Below, piece after piece: positions 16,780-25,680 of a stretch of 64,000 bases of DNA. The stretch is taken from NCBI RefSeq assembly GCF_000717915.1, contig NZ_JOCX01000003.1:248001-312000 (forward strand), written 5' to 3'. Position numbers and translations under genes: made by a program. Under the pieces are notes generated by a model. That model saw only the letters and a program-made list of their open reading frames with translations, did no database searches and had not been told where the DNA came from. This stretch comes from Streptomyces sp. NRRL S-244 (GTDB taxonomy: Bacteria > Actinomycetota > Actinomycetes > Streptomycetales > Streptomycetaceae). The stretch's first letter is position 1. Every line of letters starts with the position of its first letter.

Positions 16780-18105
16780 ATGTCGCGCAGCCTCCGTTCT
16801 TCCCGCATGCCCCGACTCGTCCTGACCGCCTCGGTCGCCTCCCTGGCCCTGCTCGCCACCGCCTGCGGCGGGGAGGCGAAGCCGGGCGGGGCGGGGGCGG
16901 CCGGCGGTTCGCCGCAGCAGCCGGTCACCGTCACCTACTGGTCCTCGTCCGCGGGTGCGCAGCAGACGGCCGAAGCGTTCAACAAGACGCACCCGAACAT
17001 CCAGGTGCGGTTCTCGGCGGTGCCGGGCGGGCCGGACGGGGCGGCGAAGCTGGCCAACGCGGTCAAGGGCGGCAACGCGCCGGACATCGCGACGATGGAC
17101 TACTCGGCGCTCCCGGAGTTCGCGAGCGGCGGCAATCTGGAGGACCTGAGCGGGACTTCCGGGAAGCTCGTCTCGGAGAAGTTCCCGGAGGCGGTCCAGT
17201 CGCTGGTGAAGCTGGGCGGCAAGACGTGGGCCGTGCCGTTCGACGTCACCCCGCTCGAACTCTTCTACCGGAAGGACATCTTCGAGAAGCACGGGGTGGC
17301 CGTGCCGAAGACGTGGGACGAGTACAAGGCGGCCGCGGAGAAGATCCACCAGGCCGACCCGTCGGTGAAGATCACCAACCTCGGCGGCGGCGACCCGGCG
17401 GTGCTGGCCGGCCTCTCCTGGCAGGCGGGCGCACGGTGGTACGGGACCGAGGGCGAGAAGTGGAAGGTGGCGATCAACGATCCCGCCTCGAAGAAGGTGG
17501 CGGAGTACTGGAACGGCCTGATGGCCTCCGGGGTGGCGTCGAAGACCCCGCTGTGGGGCGAGGGTGAGGCGAAGGAACGTTCGTCCGGGCAGGTCGCGAC
17601 CGTCATCGGCGCCGCCTGGACGGCCGGCACGTTCCTCGCGAACTACCCCGACCTCAAGGGGAAGTGGGGCATAGCACCGCTGCCGACCTGGGACGGCAAG
17701 CCCGCCACCGGCATGTACGGCGGCACCTCGTACATCGTGCCGAAGGGCAGCAAGCAGACCAAGGCCGCGGCGGAGTTCATCACGTGGGTCACCACCGACC
17801 CGGAGGCGATCAAGGCGCGGCTCAGCTCGCTCAAGTCGCCGAGCAGCGCCCTGCCGGCCAATGCCGAGATGCGGGCCGAGGCCGCGAAGCTCTTCGACAC
17901 GACGTACTTCGAGGGGCAGGACCCTTACGGCCTGGCCGACGCGGCCGCGGCGACCATCGTGCCCGGCTGGACCTGGGGCCCGGTCCACCTCCAGGTCAAC
18001 TCGGCGCAGAGCGCGACCGGCCCGGACCTGGTCAAGGCCCTGAGCGAGGGCCAGGCGGCCGCCGAGAAGGCCATCAAGGACCGCGGCCTGGGCCTGGCCG
18101 GCTGA
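16780..18105 (+). CDS. sugar ABC transporter substrate-binding lipoprotein
   Basis: This 441-aa family 1 solute-binding protein (MalE/UgpB-like) has a signal peptide ending in the lipobox LLATAC, with Cys near residue 29. The mature protein shows the binding-protein hallmarks VTYWSSS near the start, GNAPDIATMDYSALPEFA and WAVPFDVTPLELFYRKDIFEKHG. It delivers a carbohydrate to the two permeases that follow. The stop TGA shares its A with the ATG of the first permease (18105). Gene order and shared operator with the gal operon suggest a galactoside ligand. That is inference, as the binding residues are not diagnostic. Confidence 0.93.
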   Translation: MSRSLRSSRMPRLVLTASVASLALLATACGGEAKPGGAGAAGGSPQQPVTVTYWSSSAGAQQTAEAFNKTHPNIQVRFSAVPGGPDGAAKLANAVKGGNAPDIATMDYSALPEFASGGNLEDLSGTSGKLVSEKFPEAVQSLVKLGGKTWAVPFDVTPLELFYRKDIFEKHGVAVPKTWDEYKAAAEKIHQADPSVKITNLGGGDPAVLAGLSWQAGARWYGTEGEKWKVAINDPASKKVAEYWNGLMASGVASKTPLWGEGEAKERSSGQVATVIGAAWTAGTFLANYPDLKGKWGIAPLPTWDGKPATGMYGGTSYIVPKGSKQTKAAAEFITWVTTDPEAIKARLSSLKSPSSALPANAEMRAEAAKLFDTTYFEGQDPYGLADAAAATIVPGWTWGPVHLQVNSAQSATGPDLVKALSEGQAAAEKAIKDRGLGLAG

Positions 18106-19247
18106 TGCCCACCCCCGAGACCCGACAGCCCGAGACCCCGGACACGACCGCCCCGGCGGCGGGCACCGACCCTGGCGCAGGCACCGACCCTGGCGCGGGC
18201 ACCAGCCCGGGCGCAGGCACCGACCCGGGCGCAGGCGCCAGCCCGGGCGCAGACACCAGCCCGGGCGCAGGCACCGACCCTGGCGCAGACACCGACCCTG
18301 GCGCGGCGCCCCGACCTGCGGACGCATCCCGCTCGGCGCAACCACCACCCGGCCCCCGCCGGACCACCGGAGGTACCGGCGCGGCCGCCGCCGGGTTCAT
18401 GGCGCCCTTCTTCCTCCTCTTCGCGCTCGTGACCGTCGCCCCCATCGGGTACGCCGCCTGGCTCAGCCTCTTCCGCGAGGAGCAGTCCGGCCTCGGATTC
18501 GGCGGAGCCCAGCGGGTCTTCAGCGGAATCGGGAACTACACCAAGGCCCTGGCCGATCCCCTCTTCCTCGCCTCGTTCCGCCACGTCGCCGTCTACTGCC
18601 TGCTCTACATCCCCGTCATGGTCGGCGGCGCCCTGGTCCTCGCCCTGCTCCTGGACTCCGCCCTCGCCCGCGCCCGGCGGTTCTTCCAGATCGCCTTCTA
18701 CCTGCCGCACGCCGTCCCCGGCCTGATCGCCGCGATGGTCTGGCTCTACCTGTACACACCCGGTCTCAGCCCCGTCCTCGACGTCCTCGATTCGGCCGGG
18801 ATCTCCTGGAACTTCTTCGGCCGCGACGAGGCCCTGCTGTCCGTGGTCAACATCTCGGCCTGGCAGTGGATGGGCTACAACATGATCATCTTCTTCGCCG
18901 GGCTCCAGGCCATCCCCCGCGAGACCCTGGAGGCCGCCACCATGGACGGTGCCGGAGCCGTCCGCACCGCGTTCCAGGTCAAGGTGCCGAGCATCCGGCC
19001 CACCCTCGTCCTGACCGTCCTGTTCACCTGCGTCGGCGCCGTCCAGCTCTTCGACGCCCCGCAGTTGCTCCAGCTCCGGGCCACCGAGATGGGCGAGTCC
19101 TGGTCCCCGACCATGTACGTCTTCAGCGCCGCGTTCAAGGGCCACGACTACGGGCTGGCGGCCGCGAGCGCGCTGCTCCTCGCCCTGGCCGCCGGAGCCG
19201 CCTCGTACGTCGTCACCAAGCTCGGCAACCGCTGGAGGTCCGCATGA
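18105..19247 (+). CDS. sugar ABC transporter permease (MalF-like)
   Basis: This 380-aa inner-membrane permease has six predicted spans between residues about 95 and 375. The EAA loop that docks on the ATPase reads ETLEAATMDGAGAVRTAFQVKVP. The start ATG overlaps the binding-protein stop. The first 85 residues are an unusual cytoplasmic tail made largely of TDPGAG hexapeptide repeats. No ATPase gene lies nearby. In Streptomyces such importers generally use the shared ATPase MsiK, so that partnership is expected. Confidence 0.92.
   Translation: MPTPETRQPETPDTTAPAAGTDPGAGTDPGAGTSPGAGTDPGAGASPGADTSPGAGTDPGADTDPGAAPRPADASRSAQPPPGPRRTTGGTGAAAAGFMAPFFLLFALVTVAPIGYAAWLSLFREEQSGLGFGGAQRVFSGIGNYTKALADPLFLASFRHVAVYCLLYIPVMVGGALVLALLLDSALARARRFFQIAFYLPHAVPGLIAAMVWLYLYTPGLSPVLDVLDSAGISWNFFGRDEALLSVVNISAWQWMGYNMIIFFAGLQAIPRETLEAATMDGAGAVRTAFQVKVPSIRPTLVLTVLFTCVGAVQLFDAPQLLQLRATEMGESWSPTMYVFSAAFKGHDYGLAAASALLLALAAGAASYVVTKLGNRWRSA
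18162..18305 (+). repeat. in-frame 18-bp minisatellite in the permease N-terminus
   Basis: Eight contiguous 18-bp units with core GGCACCGACCCTGGCGCA encode G-T-D/S-P-G-A hexapeptides. Units differ mostly at one Asp/Ser position. The array occupies the tail before the first membrane span and is absent from typical MalF-like proteins. Confidence 0.92.
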
Positions 19248-20218
19248 CCGCCTCACTCGCCGCTGCCGGGGCAGCGGGCACAGCCCCGGGCCCGGGACCG
19301 GGACCTGCCCCGGCACGCGCCACCGCGACCCCGCCCGCGACCCCGGCCCCGGCCCCGGCCCGCGGTGCGCGCGGTGCGCGCGGGAGCGCCCTGCTCTCCC
19401 GTACCGCCGTCAACGCCGTTCTCCTCCTCGTCGCCGCCTACGCGCTGATGCCCCTCGCCTGGCTGGTCCTGGCCGCCACCAAGAACCGTCGGGACCTCTT
19501 CGCCACCGACCCCTACGCGCTGGGCGACTTCAGCCTCCTCGGCAACCTCGGCGAGGTCTTCACGTACAACGACGGCATCTTCGGCCGCTGGCTCGCCAAC
19601 AGCCTCCTCTACACCGTCGTGGGCTCCACCCTCTCCGCCCTCATCAGCGTGGCCTGCGGCTACGCCTTCCACGCCTACGAGTTCCGGCATAAGGAGAAGC
19701 TCTTCGGTGTCGTCCTCGCCGGGATCCTGGTCCCCGCCACCGTGCTCCAGCTGCCGCTGTACCTGATGGCCTCGGCCGCCGGCGCCGTGAACACGTACTG
19801 GTCCTACCTGGTGCCCGCCCTGGTCAACCCCTTCGGCGTCTACCTCGCCCGGGTGTTCGCCGAGGGCTACGTCCCCGACGAGGTGCTGGCCGCCGGCCGC
19901 GTCGACGGCGCGGGTGAACTGCGGCTCTTCGCGCACGTGTCGTTCCCGATGCTGTGGCCGGGGTTTGTGACCATCTTCCTGTTCACCTTCACGGCCATCT
20001 GGAACAACTTCTACGGTGCGCTGACCATGCTGAACGACGAGCGGCTCTACCCCGTCAGTCTGGGCCTGTTCATGTGGAACCGCAGCGTCTACCAGCAGCC
20101 CGAGCTCTATCCCCTGGTGATCACCGGTTCACTCGTCGCCGTCGTCCCGCTCGTGCTGGCCTTCCTCGGCCTGCAGCGGTTCTGGCGCTCGGGTCTCACC
20201 GCAGGAGCCGTCAAGTGA
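19244..20218 (+). CDS. sugar ABC transporter permease (MalG-like)
   Basis: This 324-aa partner permease has six spans and the EAA motif DEVLAAGRVDGAGELRLFAHVSFP near residue 235. The ATG overlaps the stop of the first permease (ATGA). The first 45 residues are a low-complexity Pro/Ala/Gly tail. With the upstream gene it forms the translocation pore of the carbohydrate importer. Confidence 0.93.
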   Translation: MTASLAAAGAAGTAPGPGPGPAPARATATPPATPAPAPARGARGARGSALLSRTAVNAVLLLVAAYALMPLAWLVLAATKNRRDLFATDPYALGDFSLLGNLGEVFTYNDGIFGRWLANSLLYTVVGSTLSALISVACGYAFHAYEFRHKEKLFGVVLAGILVPATVLQLPLYLMASAAGAVNTYWSYLVPALVNPFGVYLARVFAEGYVPDEVLAAGRVDGAGELRLFAHVSFPMLWPGFVTIFLFTFTAIWNNFYGALTMLNDERLYPVSLGLFMWNRSVYQQPELYPLVITGSLVAVVPLVLAFLGLQRFWRSGLTAGAVK

Positions 20219-21264
20219 CCCACCGCCTCCTTCCCGCCGGGGCCGGCGCGCGGCGCCGCCCCGCCACCGTGCTCGCCATGAGCCCCGGCACCCGGGCCGC
20301 CGTCCTCAGCGGCCGCATGCTGCCCGAGCTGGTCCGGGTCGCCGATGTGGACACCGACCTGCTGCTGACCGGCTTCGAGCCCGAAGAGCCCGAGCTCCTG
20401 CGCCGCCTCGCGGACGCCGAGGTGCTGTTGACCGGGTGGGGCTGCCCGCCGCTCGACGCCGAGGCGCTGGAGCGGATGCCGCGGCTGCGCGCCGTGGTGC
20501 ATGCCGCGGGCAGCGTCAAACACCATGTCACGGAGGCCTGCTGGGAGCGCGGGCTGCTGGTCTCCAGCGCGGCCGCCGCCAATGCCGTGCCGGTCGCCGA
20601 GTACACGCTCGCCGCCATCCTGTTCGCCAACAAGCGGGTCCTGGAATCCGCCCACGCCTACCGGGCGGCGCGCGCCCCGATCGACCTGCTGCGCCGCTAC
20701 CCGGCGGTCGGCAACTACCACCGCACCGTCGGCATCGTCGGCGCCTCGCTCATCGGCCGACGCGTGATGGAGCTGCTGCGCCCCTTCGACCTGCGGGTAC
20801 TCGTCCACGATCCGTACGCCGACCCCGGCGAGCTCGCCGCGCTGGGCGGAGAGTCCTGCACGCTCGACGAACTGCTGCGCCGCAGCGACGTGGTGAGCCT
20901 GCACGCGCCGGCTCTTCCCCGGACCCGCCATCTGCTGGACGCGTCCCGGCTGGCGCTGATGCCGGACGGCGCCACGCTCGTCAACACCGCGCGGGGCTCG
21001 CTCGTCGACACCGCGGCGCTGAGCGAGGAACTGGTCGCGGGACGGCTGCACGCCGTACTCGACCACACCGAGCCCGAGGTGCTGCCCGCCGGCTCCCCGC
21101 TGTACAACCTTCCGAACGTGCTGCTCACCCCGCACGTGGCGGGTTCGCTGGGCGGCGAGCTGGACCGGCTCGCGGCAACGGCGGTCGAGGAACTGGAGCG
21201 GTACGCCCTGGGGCTGGACTTCCGCTACGCCGTCGACCGCGGCCGGCTCGCCTACTCGGCCTGA
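20215..21264 (+). CDS. D-isomer specific 2-hydroxyacid dehydrogenase
   Basis: This 349-aa NAD-dependent dehydrogenase oxidises or reduces 2-hydroxyacids such as glycerate. Catalytic Arg is in VNTARGSLVD (about residue 265), Glu in HTEPEVL (about 288) and His in LTPHVAGS (about 310). The nucleotide loop reads GIVGASLIG, lacking the usual GxGxxG middle glycine. The start GTG 20215 overlaps the permease stop (GTGA) and has AGGAG nine bases upstream, so it is the fourth gene of the importer operon. It may act on the catabolic product of the imported sugar. Its 3' end overlaps the opposing isomerase gene by 13 bp. Confidence 0.88.
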   Translation: MTHRLLPAGAGARRRPATVLAMSPGTRAAVLSGRMLPELVRVADVDTDLLLTGFEPEEPELLRRLADAEVLLTGWGCPPLDAEALERMPRLRAVVHAAGSVKHHVTEACWERGLLVSSAAAANAVPVAEYTLAAILFANKRVLESAHAYRAARAPIDLLRRYPAVGNYHRTVGIVGASLIGRRVMELLRPFDLRVLVHDPYADPGELAALGGESCTLDELLRRSDVVSLHAPALPRTRHLLDASRLALMPDGATLVNTARGSLVDTAALSEELVAGRLHAVLDHTEPEVLPAGSPLYNLPNVLLTPHVAGSLGGELDRLAATAVEELERYALGLDFRYAVDRGRLAYSA

Positions 21265-22070
21265 GCCCCCGTTCCGCCCGTTCCCGCTCCCCTCGCCACC
21301 AGCTGTTCCAGGTACTCCCGGCCCCGCGCGAGCTGACCGGGCAGCTCGGCGGCGCCGGGATACCAGCGTTTCTCGTACTCCCAGCAGAGCCAGCCGTCCG
21401 GCGCCGCGGCGGCCACGGCCTCGGCGAGCGGCAGCACCCCGGCGCCGAGCCCGAGGGGGGTGAGCTCCTGCGCCGACGCCACGTCCTTCACCTGTACGTA
21501 GCCCAGGTGCCGGTCCAGCGCCCGCCGCGACCGCGTCGGGGACTCGCCGCCGAGCCAGGTGTGCAGTACGTCCCACAGCGCGCCCGCGCCGCCGTGCCCG
21601 ACCCGGTCCAGCACCCGCGCGGCGGCGGCTCCGGTCCGGTGCGAATCGTGCGTCTCGAGCAGGATCCGCACCCCGTGCCGCTCGGCGAACGGTGCGGCGG
21701 CGGCCAGCCGACGCACGGCATGGGCGTCGGCGGCGGACTCGGGCTGCTCGGCGCCTCCCGGGAACACCCGGACGTACGGGGCTTCGAGGTCGGCGGCGAG
21801 CCGGACCAGGGTGTGCAGTTCGGCCAGGACCGGCTCGTCGGCGCCGGGGGCGGCCACCCGGGCATAACCCGCCACCCCGAGGACCGCGACCCCGGCGGCG
21901 GCGAGGGTGCGCAGGGCCGCCGCCCGGTCCGCCGGCGGGCTGTCGGGGTGCAGGGGCTCCTCGGGGTGGGCGCGCAGTTCGAGGGCGTCATAGCCGTGGG
22001 CGGCGGCGAGGGCGGCGCTGCGGTCGAGCGGTGCCCCGGGCAGGCCGAGCGTGGAGAAGGCGTACTTCAC
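21252..22070 (-). CDS. sugar phosphate isomerase/epimerase (AP endonuclease family 2 fold)
   Basis: This 272-aa xylose-isomerase-like TIM barrel starts at GTG 22070 (VKYAFSTLGLPG), overlapping the LacI stop as GTGA. Metal-ligand positions expected for the family are visible: Glu in ILLETHDSHRTG (about 145), Asp/His in LWDVLHTW, His and Lys in VQVKDV and Glu in CWEYEKRWYPG. It is co-transcribed behind the LacI regulator. It probably rearranges the sugar or keto-sugar made by the divergent Gfo/Idh enzyme. Confidence 0.85.
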   Translation of the reverse strand: MKYAFSTLGLPGAPLDRSAALAAAHGYDALELRAHPEEPLHPDSPPADRAAALRTLAAAGVAVLGVAGYARVAAPGADEPVLAELHTLVRLAADLEAPYVRVFPGGAEQPESAADAHAVRRLAAAAPFAERHGVRILLETHDSHRTGAAAARVLDRVGHGGAGALWDVLHTWLGGESPTRSRRALDRHLGYVQVKDVASAQELTPLGLGAGVLPLAEAVAAAAPDGWLCWEYEKRWYPGAAELPGQLARGREYLEQLVARGAGTGGTGAQAE

Positions 22071-23143
22071 GGACGGCTCCCCTCGGGCGGGGGTGGCGCG
22101 GTGGAGCCGCGCACCATGAGTTCGGTGGGCAGGGTGGTGATGCCGCCCGGCGGCAGTGGCTTGCGGCCGGTGACCAGCTGGGCGGCGAGTATGCCGGCCT
22201 CCCGCAGCGGTACGCGGACGGTGGTGAGCGCGGGGGCCGTGTCCACGCAGACCGGGAGGTCGTCGAAGCCGGCGACGGAGACGTCCCCGGGGATGCGCAG
22301 GCCGGCCTCGCGCAGGGCCGCGGCCACTCCGGTGGCGACGGTGTCGTTGGCCGCGGCGACGGCGGTGAACGGGGCCCCGCGGCGCAGCAGCTCGCGGGTG
22401 GCGTCGTAGCCCGCGGAGCGCTCGAATCCGGCGTGCACGGTGAGCGGGTCGCAGGCCTCCGGCAGGCCGGGATCGTGTCGTCGCAGCGCCTCGCGGTGGC
22501 CGCCGAGCCGCTCCCGGGTGGTGCTCCGCCCCGGCGGGCCGGCGACGTACGCGATGCGCCGGTGGCCGAGCGACAGCAGGTGTTCGGCGAGGCGGAAGGC
22601 GCCGCCGCGGTCGTCGAACATGACGGTGGCGACGGGCAGGGCGGGGGGTACGGGCAGCGGGGGCCGCCCGCACAGGACGACGGGGGAGCCGGCGTCCGCC
22701 ATTCGGGTGATGCGGGCGGTGAGGGCGGCGGTGTGCCCGGGCTCCTCGACGGCGCCGCCGGTCAGGACGACCCCGCCGGCGCGCTGGCCCTCCAGCAGGG
22801 TGAGATAGGCGAGTTCGGCCGCGGGGGCGCCCTCGGTGTTGCAGACGACGGCGAGGCGGCGGGGGTCGCCGTGGCCGGTCGGGGCCAGCGCGCTCTGCAG
22901 GGATCCGGCGAGGATGCCGAAGAAGCTGTCCGCCACGTCGTGGACGAGGACGCCGACCAGGTCCGAGGTGGCGGCCGCCAGGGCGCGGGCGGGGCCGTTG
23001 GCCACGTAGCCGAGCTCTTCGACGGCCTGTTCCACGCGGGTCCGCGTGCCGCCGGCCACCGGGTATCCGCCGTTGAGCACGCGCGAGACCGTCGCCGGCG
23101 ACACGCCCGCGTGCGCCGCGACTTCGGCGAGAGTCACCGCCAT
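22067..23143 (-). CDS. LacI-family transcriptional regulator
   Basis: This 358-aa repressor has an N-terminal HTH (VTLAEVAAHAGVSPATVSRVLNG without a break, residues 3-26), the hinge helix (ALAAATSDLVGVLV) and a two-lobed sensor domain. It is transcribed divergently from the Gfo/Idh operon. Two perfect GAAAGCGCTTTC palindromes in the intervening DNA match the GC-centred symmetric sites used by this family. It most likely represses both directions until a sugar effector binds. Confidence 0.93.
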   Translation of the reverse strand: MAVTLAEVAAHAGVSPATVSRVLNGGYPVAGGTRTRVEQAVEELGYVANGPARALAAATSDLVGVLVHDVADSFFGILAGSLQSALAPTGHGDPRRLAVVCNTEGAPAAELAYLTLLEGQRAGGVVLTGGAVEEPGHTAALTARITRMADAGSPVVLCGRPPLPVPPALPVATVMFDDRGGAFRLAEHLLSLGHRRIAYVAGPPGRSTTRERLGGHREALRRHDPGLPEACDPLTVHAGFERSAGYDATRELLRRGAPFTAVAAANDTVATGVAAALREAGLRIPGDVSVAGFDDLPVCVDTAPALTTVRVPLREAGILAAQLVTGRKPLPPGGITTLPTELMVRGSTAPPPPEGSRP

Positions 23144-23211
23144 GTTGCACCCCTCCTGCTCATCCCGGTCATCGTCTCATCCGGGTGTGGATCTCCATAC
23201 TCCCCGATTGA

Positions 23212-23223
23212 GAAAGCGCTTTC
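23212..23223. promoter_or_regulatory. LacI operator O1
   Basis: This is a perfect 12-bp palindrome, GAAAGCGCTTTC, 69 bp upstream of the lacI-type start codon. It is identical to the copy at 23280-23291 and 68 bp from it centre to centre. Confidence 0.85.
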
Positions 23224-23240
23224 CATCACTCGAACGAGTG

Positions 23241-23270
23241 TTGCGCGGCTGCCGTTCCCGGCCCTAGCCT
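23241..23270 (+). promoter_or_regulatory. promoter of the Gfo/Idh-DUF993-isomerase operon
   Basis: TTGCGC (23241-23246) and TAGCCT (23265-23270) are separated by 18 bp. The second operator begins 10 bp after the -10, over the start point. The promoter is bracketed by the two palindromes. Confidence 0.7.
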
Positions 23271-23279
23271 GATGAGAGT

Positions 23280-23291
23280 GAAAGCGCTTTC
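23280..23291. promoter_or_regulatory. LacI operator O2
   Basis: This is a second perfect GAAAGCGCTTTC palindrome, placed over the predicted transcription start of the rightward operon and 63 bp before its start codon. With O1 it frames the divergent promoter region. Confidence 0.85.
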
Positions 23292-23353
23292 TATCGGACC
23301 TTCCCTCGCGCTTTCCGCCAGGCACGACGAACGAGCACGAAGGAGGGGACACC

Positions 23354-24505
23354 GTGGAGCGCAGGACGATCAAGATCGCCATGAACGGCGTGACCGGGCG
23401 GATGGGATACCGCCAGCATCTGGTCCGCTCGCTGCTCGCCCTGCGCGAGCAGGGCGGGCTGGATCTGGGCGACGGCCGGGTGCTGTGGCCCGAGCCGGTG
23501 CTGGTCGGGCGCCGGGAGCCGGCGCTGCGGGCCATCGCCGAGGAGCACGGGCTGGGGCAGTTCAGTACGGACCTGGCGGCCGTGCTCGCCGACCCCGAGG
23601 TCGAGATCTACTTCGACGCTCAGGTCACCGGTGCCCGCGAGGCCGCGGTCCGGCAGGCCGTGGCGGCGGGCAAGCACGTGTACTGCGAGAAGCCGACGGC
23701 TCTGAGCTTCGCTTCCTCGCTGGAGCTGGCACGCCTGGCCGCGGAGGCCGGGGTCAAGCACGGGGTGGTCCAGGACAAGCTGTTCCTGCCGGGGCTGCTG
23801 AAGCTGAAGCGGCTGATCGAAGGCGGCTTCTTCGGCGAGATCCTGTCCGTGCGCGGGGAGTTCGGGTACTGGGTGTTCGAGGGGGACTGGCAGCCGGCCC
23901 AGCGGCCGTCCTGGAACTACCGGGCGCAGGACGGCGGGGGCATCGTCGCCGACATGTTCCCGCACTGGGAGTACCTGCTGCACGAGCTGTTCGGCCGGGT
24001 CCGCACGGTGCAGGCCCTGGCCCGTACGCACATCGGCCGCCGCTGGGACGAGGAGGGCAAACCGTACGAGGCGACGGCGGACGACGCGGCGTACGGGGTC
24101 TTCGAGCTGGAGGGCGGCGCCGTCGCGCAGATCAACTCCTCCTGGGCGGTGCGGGTCCACCGTGACGAGCTGGTGGAGTTCCAGGTGGACGGGACGCACG
24201 GGTCGGCGGTCGCCGGACTGCGCGGATGCCGCATCCAGCACCGGGGGGCGACGCCCAAGCCGGTGTGGAATCCCGATCTGCCGCAGACGGAGGCCTTCCG
24301 CGCCCAGTGGCAGGAGGTCCCGGACAACGGCCCGTTCGACAACGGCTTCAAAGCCCAGTGGGAGCTGTTCCTGCGCCACGTCGTGCTCGACGAGCCCTGG
24401 CAGTGGGACCTGCTGGCCGGCGCGCGCGGGGTACAGCTCGCCGAGCTGGGGCTGCGGTCCTCGGTGGAAGGCCGGCGGCTGCCGGTGCCGGAGGTGGTCC
24501 TGTGA
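23354..24505 (+). CDS. Gfo/Idh/MocA-family oxidoreductase
   Basis: This 383-aa NAD(P)-dependent sugar dehydrogenase has a Rossmann N-terminus (IKIAMNGVTGRMGYRQH), the family EKP motif in HVYCEKPTAL (about residue 115) and a beta-sheet C-terminal domain. The GTG start at 23354 follows AGGAGGGG. It opens a three-gene operon under the LacI operators, joined to the next gene by GTGA (24502-24505). Homologues oxidise inositols, glycosides or other polyols at a ring hydroxyl. The specific substrate is not evident. Confidence 0.9.
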   Translation: MERRTIKIAMNGVTGRMGYRQHLVRSLLALREQGGLDLGDGRVLWPEPVLVGRREPALRAIAEEHGLGQFSTDLAAVLADPEVEIYFDAQVTGAREAAVRQAVAAGKHVYCEKPTALSFASSLELARLAAEAGVKHGVVQDKLFLPGLLKLKRLIEGGFFGEILSVRGEFGYWVFEGDWQPAQRPSWNYRAQDGGGIVADMFPHWEYLLHELFGRVRTVQALARTHIGRRWDEEGKPYEATADDAAYGVFELEGGAVAQINSSWAVRVHRDELVEFQVDGTHGSAVAGLRGCRIQHRGATPKPVWNPDLPQTEAFRAQWQEVPDNGPFDNGFKAQWELFLRHVVLDEPWQWDLLAGARGVQLAELGLRSSVEGRRLPVPEVVL

Positions 24506-25680
24506 GCATCCGGCTCCCTGATGCGGACGGCGGATACCGTCTGCACCGGCCCTGTAGCGATCCGCTCGCGTCTCTGGTCTGCGGTCCGGCGCGCAGCCGC
24601 AGGTTCTACGCGGCGGCGCACGTGGTGGCGGATCCGCTCGCCGCCTGCGCCGGCGGCCCGGCCTCCCAGGCCGGCCCGGCCGTGGACTGGGAGGCGACGC
24701 TGGCCTTCCGGCACCGGCTGTGGGCGCAGGGCCTCGGGGTAGCGGAGGCCATGGACACGGCGCAGCGCGGGATGGGTCTGGACTGGCCGGCTGCGGCGGA
24801 GCTGATCCGCCGGTCGGCCGCCGAGGCCCGGGCGGTGGGCGGCCGGATCGTCTGCGGCGCGGGCACCGACCAGCTCCCCCCGGGCGGCGGGCACGCTCTG
24901 GCCGCGATCACCGCCGCGTACGAGGACCAGCTCGCGCACGTCGAGGCGTGCGGGGCGGGGGCCGTACTGATGGCCTCCCGCGCCCTGGCGGCCGCGGCGC
25001 GCGACGCGGAGGACTATCTGGAGGTGTACGGGAAACTGCTGCGGCAGAGCGCCCGCCCGGTCGTACTGCACTGGCTGGGCCCGATGTTCGACCCCGAGCT
25101 GGCGGGCTACTGGGGGCACGCCGATCTCGACGCGGCCACCGAGGTGTTCCTGAAGGTCGTCGCGGACTGCCCGGAGAAGGTGGACGGGGTCAAGGTCTCG
25201 CTCCTGGACGCGGGGCGGGAGAAGGACATCCGGCGCAGACTGCCGCCGGGCGTGCGCTGCTACACGGGCGACGACTACCACTATCCCGAACTGATCGCCG
25301 GGGAGGGGGCCGGGGATCCGGCGAGCGATGCGCTGCTGGGCGTCTTCGACCCGATCGCCCCGCTGGCCGCCCGGGCCGGGCTCGCGCTGGACCGGGACGA
25401 CCCCGCCGGTTTCCGCGCGTTGCTGGATCCGACGGTGGCGCTGTCCCGGCACCTGTTCGGCCCGCCGACCCGCTACTACAAGACGGGGGTGGTGCTGCTG
25501 GCCTGGCTCGCGGGGTACCAGGAGCAATTCACGATGCTGGGCGGGCTCCAGTCGGCCCGGCCGCTGCCCCATCTGGCCTCCGCGTACGAACAGGCCGATC
25601 TGCTGGGCCTGTTTCCCGATCCGGAGCTCGCCGAGTCCCGGATGCGGCAGCTCCTCGCGGTGTACGGGGTGGCGTCGTGA
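24502..25680 (+). CDS. DUF993 family protein (DapA-like TIM barrel)
   Basis: This 392-aa protein resembles the DUF993 family, distant relatives of dihydrodipicolinate synthase/N-acetylneuraminate lyase aldolases. Visible features are a Lys in DGVKVSLLDAGREKD (about residue 232), a candidate Schiff-base position, and acidic clusters in CYTGDDYHYPELI. The length is normal. The start GTG overlaps the Gfo/Idh stop and its own stop overlaps the next GTG start, so three proteins are translationally coupled. An aldolase or lyase acting on a keto-sugar is plausible. The assigned reaction is unknown. Confidence 0.82.
   Translation: MSIRLPDADGGYRLHRPCSDPLASLVCGPARSRRFYAAAHVVADPLAACAGGPASQAGPAVDWEATLAFRHRLWAQGLGVAEAMDTAQRGMGLDWPAAAELIRRSAAEARAVGGRIVCGAGTDQLPPGGGHALAAITAAYEDQLAHVEACGAGAVLMASRALAAAARDAEDYLEVYGKLLRQSARPVVLHWLGPMFDPELAGYWGHADLDAATEVFLKVVADCPEKVDGVKVSLLDAGREKDIRRRLPPGVRCYTGDDYHYPELIAGEGAGDPASDALLGVFDPIAPLAARAGLALDRDDPAGFRALLDPTVALSRHLFGPPTRYYKTGVVLLAWLAGYQEQFTMLGGLQSARPLPHLASAYEQADLLGLFPDPELAESRMRQLLAVYGVAS

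Noticed and set aside
13726..18305. 18-bp repeat arrays as CRISPR
   Set aside because: The units are contiguous with no spacers, stay in frame within coding genes, and no cas genes are present.
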